NCBI RefSeq assembly: GCF_030247195.1
Contig: NC_080670.1
Coordinates: forward strand, 213,640,546-213,704,545
Direction of reading: 5' to 3'
From: Topomyia yanbarensis
Taxonomy: Eukaryota; Arthropoda; Insecta; Diptera; Culicidae
DNA length: 64,000 bases
Positions 11,176-21,839 of the stretch are shown here, in pieces. Under the pieces are notes generated by a model that was not told where the DNA came from, did no database searches, and was given only the letters and a program-made list of their open reading frames with translations. The translations under genes were made by a program, and so were the position numbers. Every line of letters begins with the position of its first letter. Position 1 is the first letter of the stretch.

Positions 11176-12830
11176 TCATTTGTGCGTTTGAATTTTCACT
11201 TCGAATTCCATTTTTTCACAATGTAAACAAGTGAACGGGTGCCTAGCAACAAGCGTGCGTTCCTGGCTTACACATAACTTCACCGTAACGTTTCGTTGAA
11301 CCGTGCCTTCCTCACAGAAAATAATCGCCTGTTTTCTTTTTTTTTTTGGATAAGGAAACAGAACGGTATCCATTGCCCAGGCTTCAATGAACTGCAAGTC
11401 ATCTATTACTTGTGTTATTAGTCTGTCCCCGTCATATATTGGACCGGTTACATAGAGCTGGTATTCAGGGGTAGGTAGGTTGTTGATGTATAGACATCGG
11501 TGAGCGAGAGATCGGTTGACGCCGTATTGGCAAGCTTGGTAAATTGACTCCGTCGACTGATGAAATCAGTTCACATGCTCCTGTTGCGAATAGGAACTCG
11601 TCATGAAGTTTGTTTTTGAGCTTCGCATGCTTCACACATTTAAACTCGAGCGAGAAATCTACGAGTTACTAGGACGGTGCACTGCCCTTTGTCATAGCCC
11701 TTATATATGTCATGGCCAACTTTGGCTAAAGCTGTTGTGGTGCTGTAATGTTTCCTGTAGCCTGACTGGTTCTTTGCTAAAAGCTGCGGGGGTCAGAATG
11801 GCCAACGTGTTCGATAACTTGGTCCAAAAGAATATTTTTGAGAACTTTGGAGACCGTTGGAAGCACTAAAAGTGGTCGAAAATCTATTGGTTGGCTTGGA
11901 TTTGATGTTTTCGGAACTGGGGAAACTATTCTTTTCCAGACTCCCAGCTATACTTTGGTGTCGACTATTGCGTTGTATGAGTTCACAAATACTGGCAGGA
12001 TAAACGGATATAGGAGTTTTATAAATGAAATTGGAATGCCATCTGCTCCGGATACGTTGGTCTGGATTAGCGCTATTTTTTTTTTTTTGAAACTACTGCA
12101 GCATTGGTATGTTGAAAATTAAATCGATCTCCATGTGGTGGACGCAGGTTACTTCAATGTGTGGCTATAGTGCCTGCTAACCCGGCGTTCTGCAGTTGCC
12201 GATACCCTTCACAAAAGAATCGATTAAGTTGTTCGGGTTCCATCAGATCGGGATGGAACACCAGTTTTGCTTTTGCAGATTCCTTCGCGTCGTAGATTTG
12301 TCCATAGATTTTTAGCTGGTAGATCAACTGAGAAATAAACGTTCGCCGTACCGTTTTTTCACTGCCGAAATCAGAGACGTAGCTTTGTCAGGTTTCCGAA
12401 TGTAATCACACCACTGTGCATCGCCTCTTTTCCGGTTGTGATTACACGAAATAATGGATTGCTTGTTCGATTTCCGCTGATATCCAGGGCGTTTGTCTGT
12501 CCTTCACCGTGATTACCTTGTCAGATACGTGCCGATCCATGATCCATCTGGAGTTCCGCGGTGAGTTCTGCTTTGAAGTGTGGCACTAGTAGTTGTTAGC
12601 ATATTGTCGAAGTTGCGTGTTTGGAAGTGGGCTTGAAGTCGAATAGTGTCTGTTGAACGAAAATCTCTAACTGTTATACGATGGGTTTACGGTTGCCTGA
12701 TTCGTTGCTTTTGCTGTGATGATTGACTGCGGCGAGTTAGTTATTAGTAGGTCAATGGTAGTGGCACTTATCTGCGATCCTTGTTGGAGCCGTGGGAAGT
12801 ATAGATTGAAAGCGTCGTTTTTTCATTTTG
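11176..12830 (-). mobile_element. Decayed LINE, endonuclease end to reverse transcriptase
   Basis: Reading the minus strand from 12830 downward: TTIDLLITNSPQSI (endonuclease C-terminal block, about 12750), a connecting region, PEQLNRFFCEGYRQLQNAGL (RT N-terminal region, about 12200), then SGYRKHYSTTTALAKV and a worn catalytic block near 11740. Then come QLYVTGPIYDGDRLI and AIEAW-like sequence (11470-11370), ending with a PYPKKK block and EEGTVQRNVTVKLC (about 11300). All belong to one ORF2 in mixed frames. Clade could be jockey, I or R1. No function is expected. Confidence 0.68.
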
Positions 12831-13949
12831 ATTATAGAGGTTTTAATCTTAGGGCCATTCGTCTCTTTTCGGGTTAGAGAAATCTCTTTTGGAAAAATCT
12901 CTAACCCTATGTGCGGGGGTTGGGAATCGAACCAAGATGAGCTGCGTACACGGAAATCGATTTAGCTGTCCTCTAGCTGGTAAACAGTGTTTGATGAAGT
13001 TATATGAGGGTATACGGATTAGGCCGTCACGGATGGATGGTTTTAGTTTTGCTACCGTTATACAAAAAAGGGATCTTGGTTTTTGTTCAGGGCCAGTTTC
13101 ATGCCGTCAATGTGGCGTTCATGTATGATTGTTGTTTGGCAAATTTGTAGTAGTGGATCGTTAGCGAGTGGTAGGGTTAATGCTGGAGGGAGCTTTCGTT
13201 TAATTCTGCGTTGAAGAAAATTGAGGGCTCATCCGGACTGGAATGTTGGCTGAGTAGTTTGAGCAGGTGATTGGGATCCTTAGTACGAGTGTAATTATTT
13301 TGTCCTGGCAGCTGGACGGCGTCATTTTTAATGTATACGGGTTGGACAAGATTTTTCTGCCTCATCGTCACCCATGTCAAACACCAAGAGCATTGGATTA
13401 TTATGAACTTCTCGTTTACCCGAAGTAGCTGTCGAAAAGAAAGATGTTTGCATATTCTTCATCTCTTCGTTGCCTTATTGATCAGTTTATTTTCGTGTTT
13501 CACTATGAAATTGTTCGAATGTTTCGCTTCACAAAATGTGCCGAGTCCAGATCCAGTCAGAACAGGTCTTTCGGGTGGTGTTTCTTAATGAACGTTTGGT
13601 GCCTTACTTCTCCCCGTTGACCGCAAGTTGTGAAGAAAAGAGGACCGTCATTGACATTGATGCTCTTACTTATCTACATCAGGTTCGCCAGAATCTTGTA
13701 CATGGGAGCTCGGCTGTATCCGGCCGGCACAGAATGCGTCACGATGACAGGACAGGACGCTCCTGGGTGGAACCGGCGGTAATTACGAAACAACGTATCT
13801 CATGAACAATCGATGAACTTTGTCTCTTTTAATGTAAGCGATAAGCAGTATGGAATGCTAGCGATCGCCATAGATCGGAAGAGAATAGTTATCATTGGAG
13901 ACTGTCACATCATGTTCAACGTCAGCAATGTTGGCCTTCTCCTTGTGGC
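12831..13949. other. Worn repeat sequence, probably 5' part of the neighbouring LINE
   Basis: A minus frame 13380-13177 and scattered minus-strand segments between 12830 and 13590 read like retroelement ORF1 or endonuclease sequence, but no diagnostic motif survives. The plus-strand frames here are antisense shadows. Confidence 0.35.
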
Positions 13950-14475
13950 TCTCTTGTGACATGCATGACACGGTAGACGAATTTCCCGCTTCTACCGACA
14001 AAAGCGGTCAACTGATCGTGTGTCTTAGGCATCGATTGTAGCAAGTTGAAAATGATCACTTTTTCATCGATTTTACTCCAGCGGACCCTAAATCTCGAAT
14101 ATTCGTTTCAAACGTTATTATGTACTTTTCCAGTGAACGAGTTTCGTCGTCTTTTAGCATCGCCATTTGCTTGAGCAAATAGAAGAGTCCAGCAACCCAT
14201 TTCTTTTCAAATAGATGCTCCTACGTAGTCCATATATCTTTCCCTTTCATGAAATCGAGGCGCGCGTCAGCGATTTTGTTAATCAAGACTAATTTTCATT
14301 TAGTATTTCCTTCTCCTCTTTGATTTTTGAGGTAGCTTCTGCCAAATCGACAAAATACTCCTTTTCCACCAGGCTCTTCCGATTACAGTGCACGAATCCC
14401 AGCTCTTCAAGGTATGCGCTTCCATCCGGTAGCTCCAGTTTGAAAAGTTTTTACCTTTGCACAGATGTACGCGTT
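13950..14475 (-). mobile_element. Ty1/copia-like gag relic
   Basis: The minus strand shows, in shifting frames, a copia gag order. There is a SWDSC/LEELGFVHC segment near 14400 with a downstream EYFVDLAEA block. ADARLDF-like sequence and a KEIW-like site follow near 14250, then a leucine-rich LLKQMAML-like helix and the block IIFNLLQSMPKTHDQLTAFV at about 14045-13985. This last block is the UBN2 gag signature with MPKxxD. Several stops and frameshifts make it a pseudogene. No protease, integrase or RT part was seen next to it. Confidence 0.65.
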
Positions 14476-14983
14476 GCGTCCTTTATTCCTTCATCGCTGC
14501 TTCTTTTCCGAATAAGACTTCCGATTAAGAATTTTGCTTCCGACCGACTTCGATTGCGTTATTTTCACCTTACTCGTGAAAAAAAATTCTTTGCGAGAAA
14601 ACAAAAAACATTGCTACGCCAAAATTCTCCAATTCTTCTTAGCAGCCATCATCACCGATAGTTTGGAGCGAGCTGGAGGGTCAACCAACTCGGATCCTAC
14701 GAAAAACAAAAGTTATATTAACAACTCGGTGTGGTGCCGACCCGCATAAGAACCTTGCTTCGCAAGCGTCTTCATCCTCATCTCTGTTACTCTGTCTTTA
14801 TCCACGGTCATTGGATATTTGAGAACTACAAACACTTGATATTAAAAAATGTGAACATCATTGATAGATTGACTTGTTCGAACGTCATATACGGTGCTGT
14901 AAATCCAAAACATGGTTAAGTAACACGCCTTCACCCGGCTGCGATAGTATCACCCACTCGAAAAGAAACCCCGTGAATTAGTT
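14476..14983. other. Intergenic stretch
   Basis: Short frames only. The plus-strand frame 14320-14661 is antisense to the copia gag relic. No supported feature. Confidence 0.4.
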
Positions 14984-17900
14984 TTTTTTTTCAATTAATT
15001 TCATTTTATTTTGTCTTCAGTAAAATTACATGTGTTTAACGTACGTACAGTATTACATATACAAAAGAAGGGGGATCGAGATGCGGTTTCCTTAATGTCT
15101 TCTGTTTTCCTTTGTGTATGTGTTGTGTATGATTAGTTCCGTTTTTTTCTTTCGGTCGAACGTCCGTGTCTTTCTCTGTGTATGTGTGACTGTGTGTGTG
15201 TTGAATATGAGCGTAACTTTTTGTCTTGTTTTTTTGTTGTGTATTCTCTGCTGTTTGTCAATTTTCCTCTTTCGTTTGTATTTTTTTCCATTCTTTTTTT
15301 GTATTCTCCTTTAATGTAAATCTTTTATTTGCTTCACTTCTCTACCGATCACTAAATATTTGTTTGCTTATTACTGGATTTCTGCAGTCACGCCGTTCCT
15401 CGCGTGCACCCCGGGTAAAGGCCAGGGAGGAACGTCGCTACCATGTGTGGCGTCTTTTTGGGACCGGTTTTCTCCGATTGCCGGTTGGTTGCATGCATGT
15501 GTTCTCATCTCTCTGAGTGTGTGTGTGTGTGTGTTTTATGTGTGTGGTTCTCTGCTTTCAAATACTTGTTTGTATCAACGTGATTTCGTGTTCTGTTTGT
15601 TGTTGTTGTTGTTGCTGGTTTCTGTCTAGAGTGCAAGAGTTCAAGAGTTTCACTATTATTTCCTTCATCTCTCGCCGTCGCTCTGTTACTTTTGTTTTAA
15701 TTTATCTGGCTGTTTATTTTCACTAAAACTTACTTGTTAATTATTTACCTTTTTACTTGTTTTTTTTTTTGTTTGTAATAATTTGTTTATAATGCGTGTT
15801 TTCCTTTATTTATAAGTATATTTTTGTTCACTTTTTTTTCTTTTTCACTTCCGATCAAACTCTGATTTCTATATCCAAATAAGATGACCCCCGCATGTGC
15901 ACCCCGCATCTATCGGAGTGGGTCGGAGAGCGGTTTTCTATGTGGTAGGTTTCTTGTCTAGATTTTTTCTTATGATTTTCTTGTTCACTTTTTTCCGTTT
16001 AATATTTACATTGAGAGATAAGTGTGTCCGTGTTAGCTAACTTACGATCAAACTTGTATCTTATTCAATGCGTTTTTCTCCTCTTTCTTAACTCCCACAG
16101 TTCTCATACTCCGTGCTTTTTTTTTTTAATTCAAGCGCTGTTTTATCTCTTTCGTTTTTAGTTCATCAAAAAGTCTCTCACTTGCACTCTTACTGCTAAA
16201 TAATTTCTTATTTTTTGTAGGTAATTCATTTTCTCGGGCACACATCACACATGCAGGGGACGCAAATTCTCCACTCGCCCACTGCCTGATTCTTGCCCAA
16301 AATCTAACACTTATTAAGCATGCATTCTAGTAGATCAAACTTAAGGTTACTTTTAATCAGTAATCATTAATAAAAATAAAGGAATTTCTATGAGTGAGAA
16401 AAAATAAATCGTCAGAAAATATATTTTAAGAGATTTCTCGTCTCGGAAAACTAATAATTATTTATCTTTTTTTTTTTTTCTTGGAAAAAAATCACCTTCA
16501 ACTGCGATTTCCTTCCTCCCTTTCTTGTAATGGATGATCCTGTTTGTTTTTTTCAACGATCGATCGAAGACGCAGTTTCGTCAGTTTCGCAACTAATGAA
16601 CTAATCTCTGGGCGCTAATCTAGTACATTACTTTTGTTTTCTCTCTCTGTTCAACCGGTTACTTACTCTACGCACACGCGGTCAGCATTCGCACTCAAAC
16701 AACCCGCTCGCTCGTTTCCCAATAAAGATATAACAAAGAAGGTTGACCTATTGGATATAACAGAAAAAAAACGCAAAGAAAAAAGCGATCGCCAATAATA
16801 CCACTAAGATTAGATTGTTGGTTGTACTAATTGAAGTTTTTTTTTCACGTTCGTGTAAGCCACGTGGCTTCCTGGAAGGTGTCCAGGTAGGATCCGATTC
16901 GGATGAGAAAAAATGTCTGTAGGGCATGTCAAATTTTTGACCCGATTTGTTGGTGAAAATCACCGGAACAAACTTACCGAATTTGTCATGGAAATAGCTG
17001 ATCAAACAGTTTTTAAAACTCTGATTTACGCACTTCACTAGTAGTGATTGAAAAAAAAAAAACACATGGAACTGATGCAAGCGATGTGAAAAGATTTGAC
17101 AGCTGAATGATTTTCCGCATAGCTTGCTACGATCGATCCAAACTATAGTCGGGGGGATCGTCTCTTGTCGTCGAAGAAAAACAAAAACTAATTGTTTTAA
17201 TTTGTTGATATCAACAGCAAATATCGAATGTTTACAATTTATAATTCTCTGCGTATTTAAATGTTTATGGTTCCTTCCTTCTTAAAATAAGCAACAAATA
17301 GGATGTCGGATGTGAAAATGTTTCTGTCTGTGTGTGGGTTGGGGGATGACATTGTATAAGAGTTCATGAAAATAATAAATCAGCTTAGTGTTTGTTCTCT
17401 TCGCTTAGTATATAATACAAATAAGCCCACACACGCGATCGCGCCATCCTCGGTTCCTATTGTTCTGATTCGCTTGTACTCCCATCGACGCAGTACTGGA
17501 CGACTTAATATCGTCTCAAAACTGTGTGTGTGTGTGTGTATGTGTTTAGTAGTTGCTGTAGGTTTACTTAACTCTCTTTCTCTTCACTCTCTCTATCTTT
17601 TGCTTACATTATCAACCTTTCCCATTTTGTATTGAGAAATATTTCCTTAACTTTTCTGTCGGTGTGTGCTTGTTTGTTTGTTAGTTTGTTTAAGTGAACT
17701 AATGTTTCACTTATTTCTGAATTTTCTGAATTAGTTTTCTTCTGTATAATTCGAACGCTTGCTGCCACAAGCCATTCCCATTCATTTTGATTATTCGATT
17801 GGAAATTACGTCTGTGTATTGATGATTGAATTTTTCTGTTGAAAAAGTGTGTTTGCTAGCGTTTCTTTTTCAGAAGACAACAACAAGAGCCTCCAATTTG

Positions 17901-18175
17901 GTAACGACCGGAACGAATCGCGATGTTCGTTCTCAAATATTACCAATTTGAGCTGCTCTGTAACTATTCCACAAATTTAACTCGCTCAGACACAACCATT
18001 GAAATGATGTGTCCGTTTAATGGAAGGATTATTGCGTTTTGGAACAGAACAGCATCTAAGAATCCTCAAGCCGTCGGCGTACGGCGAATGACGGGACGAG
18101 AGTAGATCCTATCATTTACCGGAGGCTTCCCGAATTATCTGTTCGTCCAATCTGTGTTTGTGTATGTATTGTTGA
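14984..18175 (-). other. Putative long 3'UTR of Dsp1
   Basis: This 3.2-kb stretch follows the last Dsp1 stop codons. In contrast to its surroundings it holds no transposon relic that I can see. It is rich in T and TG runs on the plus strand and has short GTGTGT tracts. Candidate polyadenylation signals on the minus strand (AATAAA, seen as TTTATT on the plus strand) occur several times, the last near 15003-15010. Long 3'UTRs are common for insect chromatin and neural genes. The right edge is fixed by the stop; the left edge is a guess. Small open frames inside, such as minus 17080-16748, look accidental. Confidence 0.45.
15518..15536. repeat. Short (TG)n tract
   Basis: A run of about nine TG units lies in the putative 3'UTR. 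A similar tract of about nine units is at 17524-17540. Confidence 0.9.
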
Positions 18176-18383
18176 TTATGTCGCAGCAGCCGAAGGTGAG
18201 TTGGACTTGTCCTGCTCAACATCGCCATCGTCCTTATTCTGTGGCTTCTTTTTCTGTTGCTGTCGATGGTTTATCAAACTGGCTAGTAGAGCTGACTGTC
18301 CTCCTCCTCCTACTCCTGATTGTTGTTGATGTTGCTGCTGCTGCTGTTGTTGTTGTTGCTGTTGTTGCTGCTGTTGCCGGTTG
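18176..18383 (-). CDS. Dsp1: Dsp1 alternative terminal coding segment (poly-Q and lysine/serine tail)
   Basis: If the 54-nt sequence 18437-18384 is removed (donor GA|GTAAAA, acceptor ATTAAG|C), the frame continues past the usual stop. The junction codon GA+C gives Asp, then NR, a Gln run of about 19 residues with one His, SGVGGGGQSALLASLINHRQ and QQKKKPQNKDDGDVEQDK, ending SNSPSAAAT and TAA at 18178-18176. The tail is 68 residues plus the split Asp, and this isoform would have 331 visible residues. Evidence for coding is the preserved frame, the intron size typical of dipterans, and the clearly biased, non-random composition. Evidence against is the weak polypyrimidine tract and the possibility that the CAG/CAA repeat is simply 3'UTR. 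RNA data would settle it. Confidence 0.5.
18302..18373. repeat. Imperfect trinucleotide tract (CAG/CAA on the minus strand)
   Basis: Mixed CAG and CAA codons on the minus strand give the poly-Q run of the candidate alternative Dsp1 tail. Mixed codons rather than a pure repeat fit selection for glutamine, although this is not proof. Confidence 0.8.
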
Positions 18384-18433
18384 CTTAATATCATCGTAAG
18401 AAAATATTTATAATACAAATCGAAAGCTTGATT

Positions 18434-18679
18434 TTACTCGTCATCGTCCTCGTCCCCGTCGACATCGTCATCGTCGTCGTTGGCGTGGTGGGCTGCCGCG
18501 GCTGCAGCAGCCGCCTGCGCAGCCAACTGCTGCTGCACCTGAGCCTGCAGCTGAGCGGCCGCTGCCTGCTGTACGTGCTGGGGCAGATTCTGGAGGCCGG
18601 TCTGCTGCAGTCCGCCGAGGTTCAGCGCCGTGCCGCCCTGCTGCTCGTTTTTGCACTTCAGCTTGTACTCGGTCATTTC
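18434..18679 (-). CDS. Dsp1: Dsp1 last standard coding exon: linker and acidic tail
   Basis: The acceptor is CAG|GAAATG (AG at 18681-18680). The exon enters in phase 0 and reads EMTEYKLKCKNEQQGG, completing the end of HMG box B. It continues with a Gln/Ala/Leu-rich region (LGGLQQTGLQ, VQQAAAAQLQAQVQQQ, then a polyalanine run) and closes with the acidic run NDDDDDVDGDEDDDE and TAA at 18436-18434. Acidic C-tails are a hallmark of HMGB proteins and modulate DNA binding by the boxes. The GC-rich, CAG-rich third-position use differs sharply from the AT-rich flanks, as expected for a real exon. An internal donor two codons before the stop may allow the alternative tail. Confidence 0.93.
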   Translation of the reverse strand, partial: EMTEYKLKCKNEQQGGTALNLGGLQQTGLQNLPQHVQQAAAAQLQAQVQQQLAAQAAAAAAAAHHANDDDDDVDGDEDDDE

Positions 18680-18949
18680 CTGTTTTTGGTTAGAGGGAAA
18701 AGAAAAAAAAATATTATTGGAGATACTAAGCTAGACAAAGGCGATGACTATTGGAATCCATTATACTGATGCCCCGTTTGAAGTAGTGCCAATCGATGTT
18801 AGTCGAATCGTTTGTGATCTTCAACCGCACAAGAGCTAAATCGCTTAGCATTCTGAAGATATCACAGACTCATGCTTAACATTATACGGTCGTGATCGAT
18901 ATAAGCTCATTCAGAGTTGCGCCAAATCTTTTGCGTATCGCGTCTATGT

Positions 18950-19500
18950 CCCCGCGCAAAAAGTTGAAATCGACGGCGAGCGTTTGACATATGAAAAGCA
19001 GTTTGGCTGTTTCGAAAATCCTTTACATTATGTGGGTGGATCTTGTGAGAAGAATACTGGAAAGTGTTACTACTTTGGGAAGCACCCGTATTTTTTGTCA
19101 TGCACATACAAGCTTCGAGAAGAAGACTGAGGTGCCCCAAGCAATTTTTTTAGAAATACCGAAGAGAACTTTGTGCCAACAACGACTAATACTTACGTTT
19201 GATGGTCAAATGAAAAGCTCGGCTTTGCAGAGATCCCTGAAGGAATTACACACAGGTTTTACAAGGTTTTTTCTACACGAATTTTCTAATAAACTCGATT
19301 TTTTTAATATAGGTCCTTTTGAATACAAAAGACTTACCATATATTTTCGGAAAAATGGTAGAAGGATTTTGAAGACTCCTCATGGCCCGCACCTCAACAA
19401 TATGGGTATTTTCGGAATGGTTTTGACCAGTGGGTAGGTTAATGTTTAGCGCCATTTTTAAAACCAAGACGACTTCATTAATAAGTGGCAAAATAGTTTA
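18950..19500 (+). repeat. Dispersed repeat, relative at 21840-22020 and at 60.5 kb
   Basis: The segment containing cttcgagaagaagactgagg (19112-19131) is found again, diverged, at about 21858-22010, with the same order of words down to the cacacaggtttt / cactcaggcttt end. The part 19380-19450 (caatatgggtattttcggaa) belongs to the 60.5-kb tandem unit. The open frame 18991-19437 therefore looks like repeat sequence and not a gene. Confidence 0.6.
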
Positions 19501-19629
19501 TAATAATGGCGTAATGCGAATATTAACGAACTTCCTATAATAGTCCAGAAATATCATAGCTTAATAATGACAAATTTAATGTTCCAATTCACGACTTCTA
19601 TTACCAATCATATAAAAAAAATCCCATAT

Positions 19630-20000
19630 TGATGTTAGTAGCTTGAAGGCGCAAATTTTCGAGTAAACGCATTTTGTTGACGCGTTTCGTAGTCCCCGCG
19701 TAAAACACATGGCGTCAAACATCGACCTCTAGTCCCTACAAAACCATTCCGAAACTACTTCATCGGAAGTCGCCATCTTGGATTTCCAAATGGCGTCAAA
19801 CGTCGACTTCCAACATCCACCCTTCAAGACCATTTCATAAATACCCATTTCGATTGATTTATAGTGAAAATACCCAAACCGGGATTCGCCATCTTGGATT
19901 TCAAAATGGTGTTAAAGATCGTCCTCGAACAACAACTCGTTAAGACATAATTCCGAAGATACTTATTGATGAAATGTTGGCCATAATTAGTCTCAAGAGG
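19630..20000 (-). repeat. Diverged reverse copies of the 60.5-kb tandem repeat
   Basis: Words such as cgccatcttggatttc and aatggcgtcaaa recur at spacings of about 115 bases. They are reverse complements of the aagatggcgac-bearing units at 60495-60965. A further reverse copy lies at 61730-61930. Confidence 0.6.
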
Positions 20001-20089
20001 CCTCAAAATAATTTTGCAGAAATCGCGTAAATTGCGAAATGCCCCGTAATCAAATCCGAATATTTTGCATTCAAAATTTTATACGGATT

Positions 20090-20605
20090 TTCGAATTGCG
20101 CGGTTTTTTAAGCGGTACGTATAGCCGCCTAAAAAACCGACTGCACCTGGCCTACAAGTTCGTGGAGCAATATCATTTCCTTCCCTAAACTTTCACGAAA
20201 AGAGCCAAAGATCCCTTGATGAATCACCACCAAATGTAAAATAGGAGAACTATTAGACTTTTACAACTCGTTTTCTTGGAGAACTTACAAATAGCCAGGG
20301 AAATTCCAGTACTTCACGGATGTCCCTAAATTTCAATCAGAGACTGGGTTGAAGTCTTAAACTGACGAAATTATTTTTATATTCACACAGCTTTAAACAT
20401 TTCTGTTACTCTTAAATTTTTTCGAAAGTGTTCTCCCTTCAGTGAAAATATTTTTGAAGAAGTTGGCCGCTTAAATGGGTCTTCTTTGCAATGATCGTAT
20501 CAGTGGATGGGTACTTGATCGAACTAGCTCACGAATTTCAACTCTGTTTGACAGAGGAATTGCAGAAGTATCAAATCGAAATTTGGTTCTATAAATAATG
20601 CAAAA
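20090..20605. repeat. Half-kilobase dispersed repeat, copy 1
   Basis: The stretch from cggttttttaagcggtacg to ggttctataaataat matches 24925-25500 along its length with many substitutions. It has no coding capacity. Copy 2 carries an inserted MITE that copy 1 lacks. Confidence 0.75.
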
Positions 20606-20741
20606 AAAAATGTTTATTGCTTACTTATTCATTATGGCTTAGACCTAAAAGGCCATTTACAAATATGAACATTAAAAGAAAAAAAAAGAAAACCGAAAAT
20701 AATTGTTGCCGTTTGACCTTTGCACATTGCTTACTAGTGCG

Positions 20742-21163
20742 CAGTCTTCCCATGAACATCGACAAGTTTGCACCCATGTACAATATTTCGTGCACGCGTT
20801 CAACCTCAAACGTGCTTTGCCTTTGTGTACAGGTTCGCATCGAACACCGAACCCAAGCGAACGATGTGCAAACTTATGTTTAAACACCGTGTACGTACAC
20901 CGTGTGCTTACATAGGAAAGGCGCACACAAAACAGAATGAGTCAATGCTAGCGATGCTGGGTGAGAGAAAGAGAAAACTAGTACCAAGAACCTGGGTGTA
21001 CGAACACCGCGTACGTACATGGGGTTCGGTTGTGCAGACGAACATGTGCTCGTGTTTTGGTACGCATTAGCGCGTTCGAGTTTGCACACGAAATGATGGT
21101 GTAGGATGAGCAGAGCACAGAACTAGGGCGAACATGGTGTTCGATGTTCATTTGGGAAGACTG
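20742..21163. mobile_element. hAT-type MITE with 8-bp target-site duplication
   Basis: The 422-bp element begins cagtcttcccatgaacatcg and ends with the near complement cgatgttcatttgggaagac-tg. It is flanked by the perfect direct repeat ctagtgcg (20734-20741 and 21164-21171). CAG-starting inverted ends with an 8-bp duplication are the mark of the hAT superfamily. The interior has no transposase, so it depends on one elsewhere. A second copy lies at 62965-63363. Confidence 0.88.
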
Positions 21164-21252
21164 CTAGTGCGTGTGAGGATACTCTTGCTCGGTGGAGATA
21201 ATAATAATTCTAAAAGACTCACTTCCACGGCACGGCATAAGGATGTACGACA

Positions 21253-21758
21253 ATTTTAAGGCTCAAGTTACCTCAAGGCTTGGTAGTGTGCGTAAGAAAA
21301 ATTGTGTTCAGCTTTGCCGCCAGATTATCCATTTAAACCTTTTCAAAACTCTAAAAGAAGAACATCAGTCGATTAATTAGATCATCACGATTCAATTCAT
21401 GCAAAATACCTGCTGGAAAAACCATCGGCTTAGCTGAATGGTGCTTTTGAAAAAGTGGCTGTGATTTTTTCATTGCGCAGTTGTGTTGCGTACCCCAGCA
21501 TGGTGTGGTAGTGTGACAAAAAATCAAAGCCACTTTTTCAAAAGCACCATTTAGCGAAACCGATAGTCTTTTCCAGCAGCTATTTTGTATGATTTGAATC
21601 GTTGTGATCTAATAAATCGGCTGATATTCTTCTTTTAGAGTTTTGAAAAGGTTTAAATGGATAATCTGGTGGCAAAGCTGAAAATAATTTTTCCTACCCA
21701 TATTACCCAGCGTTCAAATCTAACACATGCTCAAAAAAGGTAACTTGAACCTTAAAAT
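21253..21758. repeat. Foldback element with arms of about 200 bp
   Basis: The left arm (attttaaggctcaagttacc, continuing to about 21460) and the right arm (about 21510 to 21758, ending ggtaacttgaaccttaaaat) are reverse complements along nearly their whole length. They share gattatccatttaaacc and aaaagtggctgtgatttttt. The short centre is at about 21470-21515. No protein is encoded. A stem this long would hamper sequencing and could form double-stranded RNA when the intron is transcribed. Confidence 0.85.
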
Positions 21759-21839
21759 GTAAAAAAATAAATCAATGAACATAATGAACTGTAAGCAATT
21801 GCATTTCATATCAATCGAGAATGATGCCTGTTTTCTGTT

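Noticed and set aside
15114..15726. Hydrophobic plus-strand frames with Cys/Val runs
   Set aside because: T- and TG-rich sequence on the antisense side of the putative Dsp1 3'UTR gives hydrophobic translations by composition alone.
18428..18769. 113-codon plus-strand frame
   Set aside because: It is antisense to the Dsp1 acidic-tail exon; the minus frame has homology and splice signals.
20617..21089. Cluster of small frames rich in His, Thr and Cys on both strands
   Set aside because: They fall inside or overlap the end of the hAT-type MITE at 20742-21163, and similar frames appear in its second copy.
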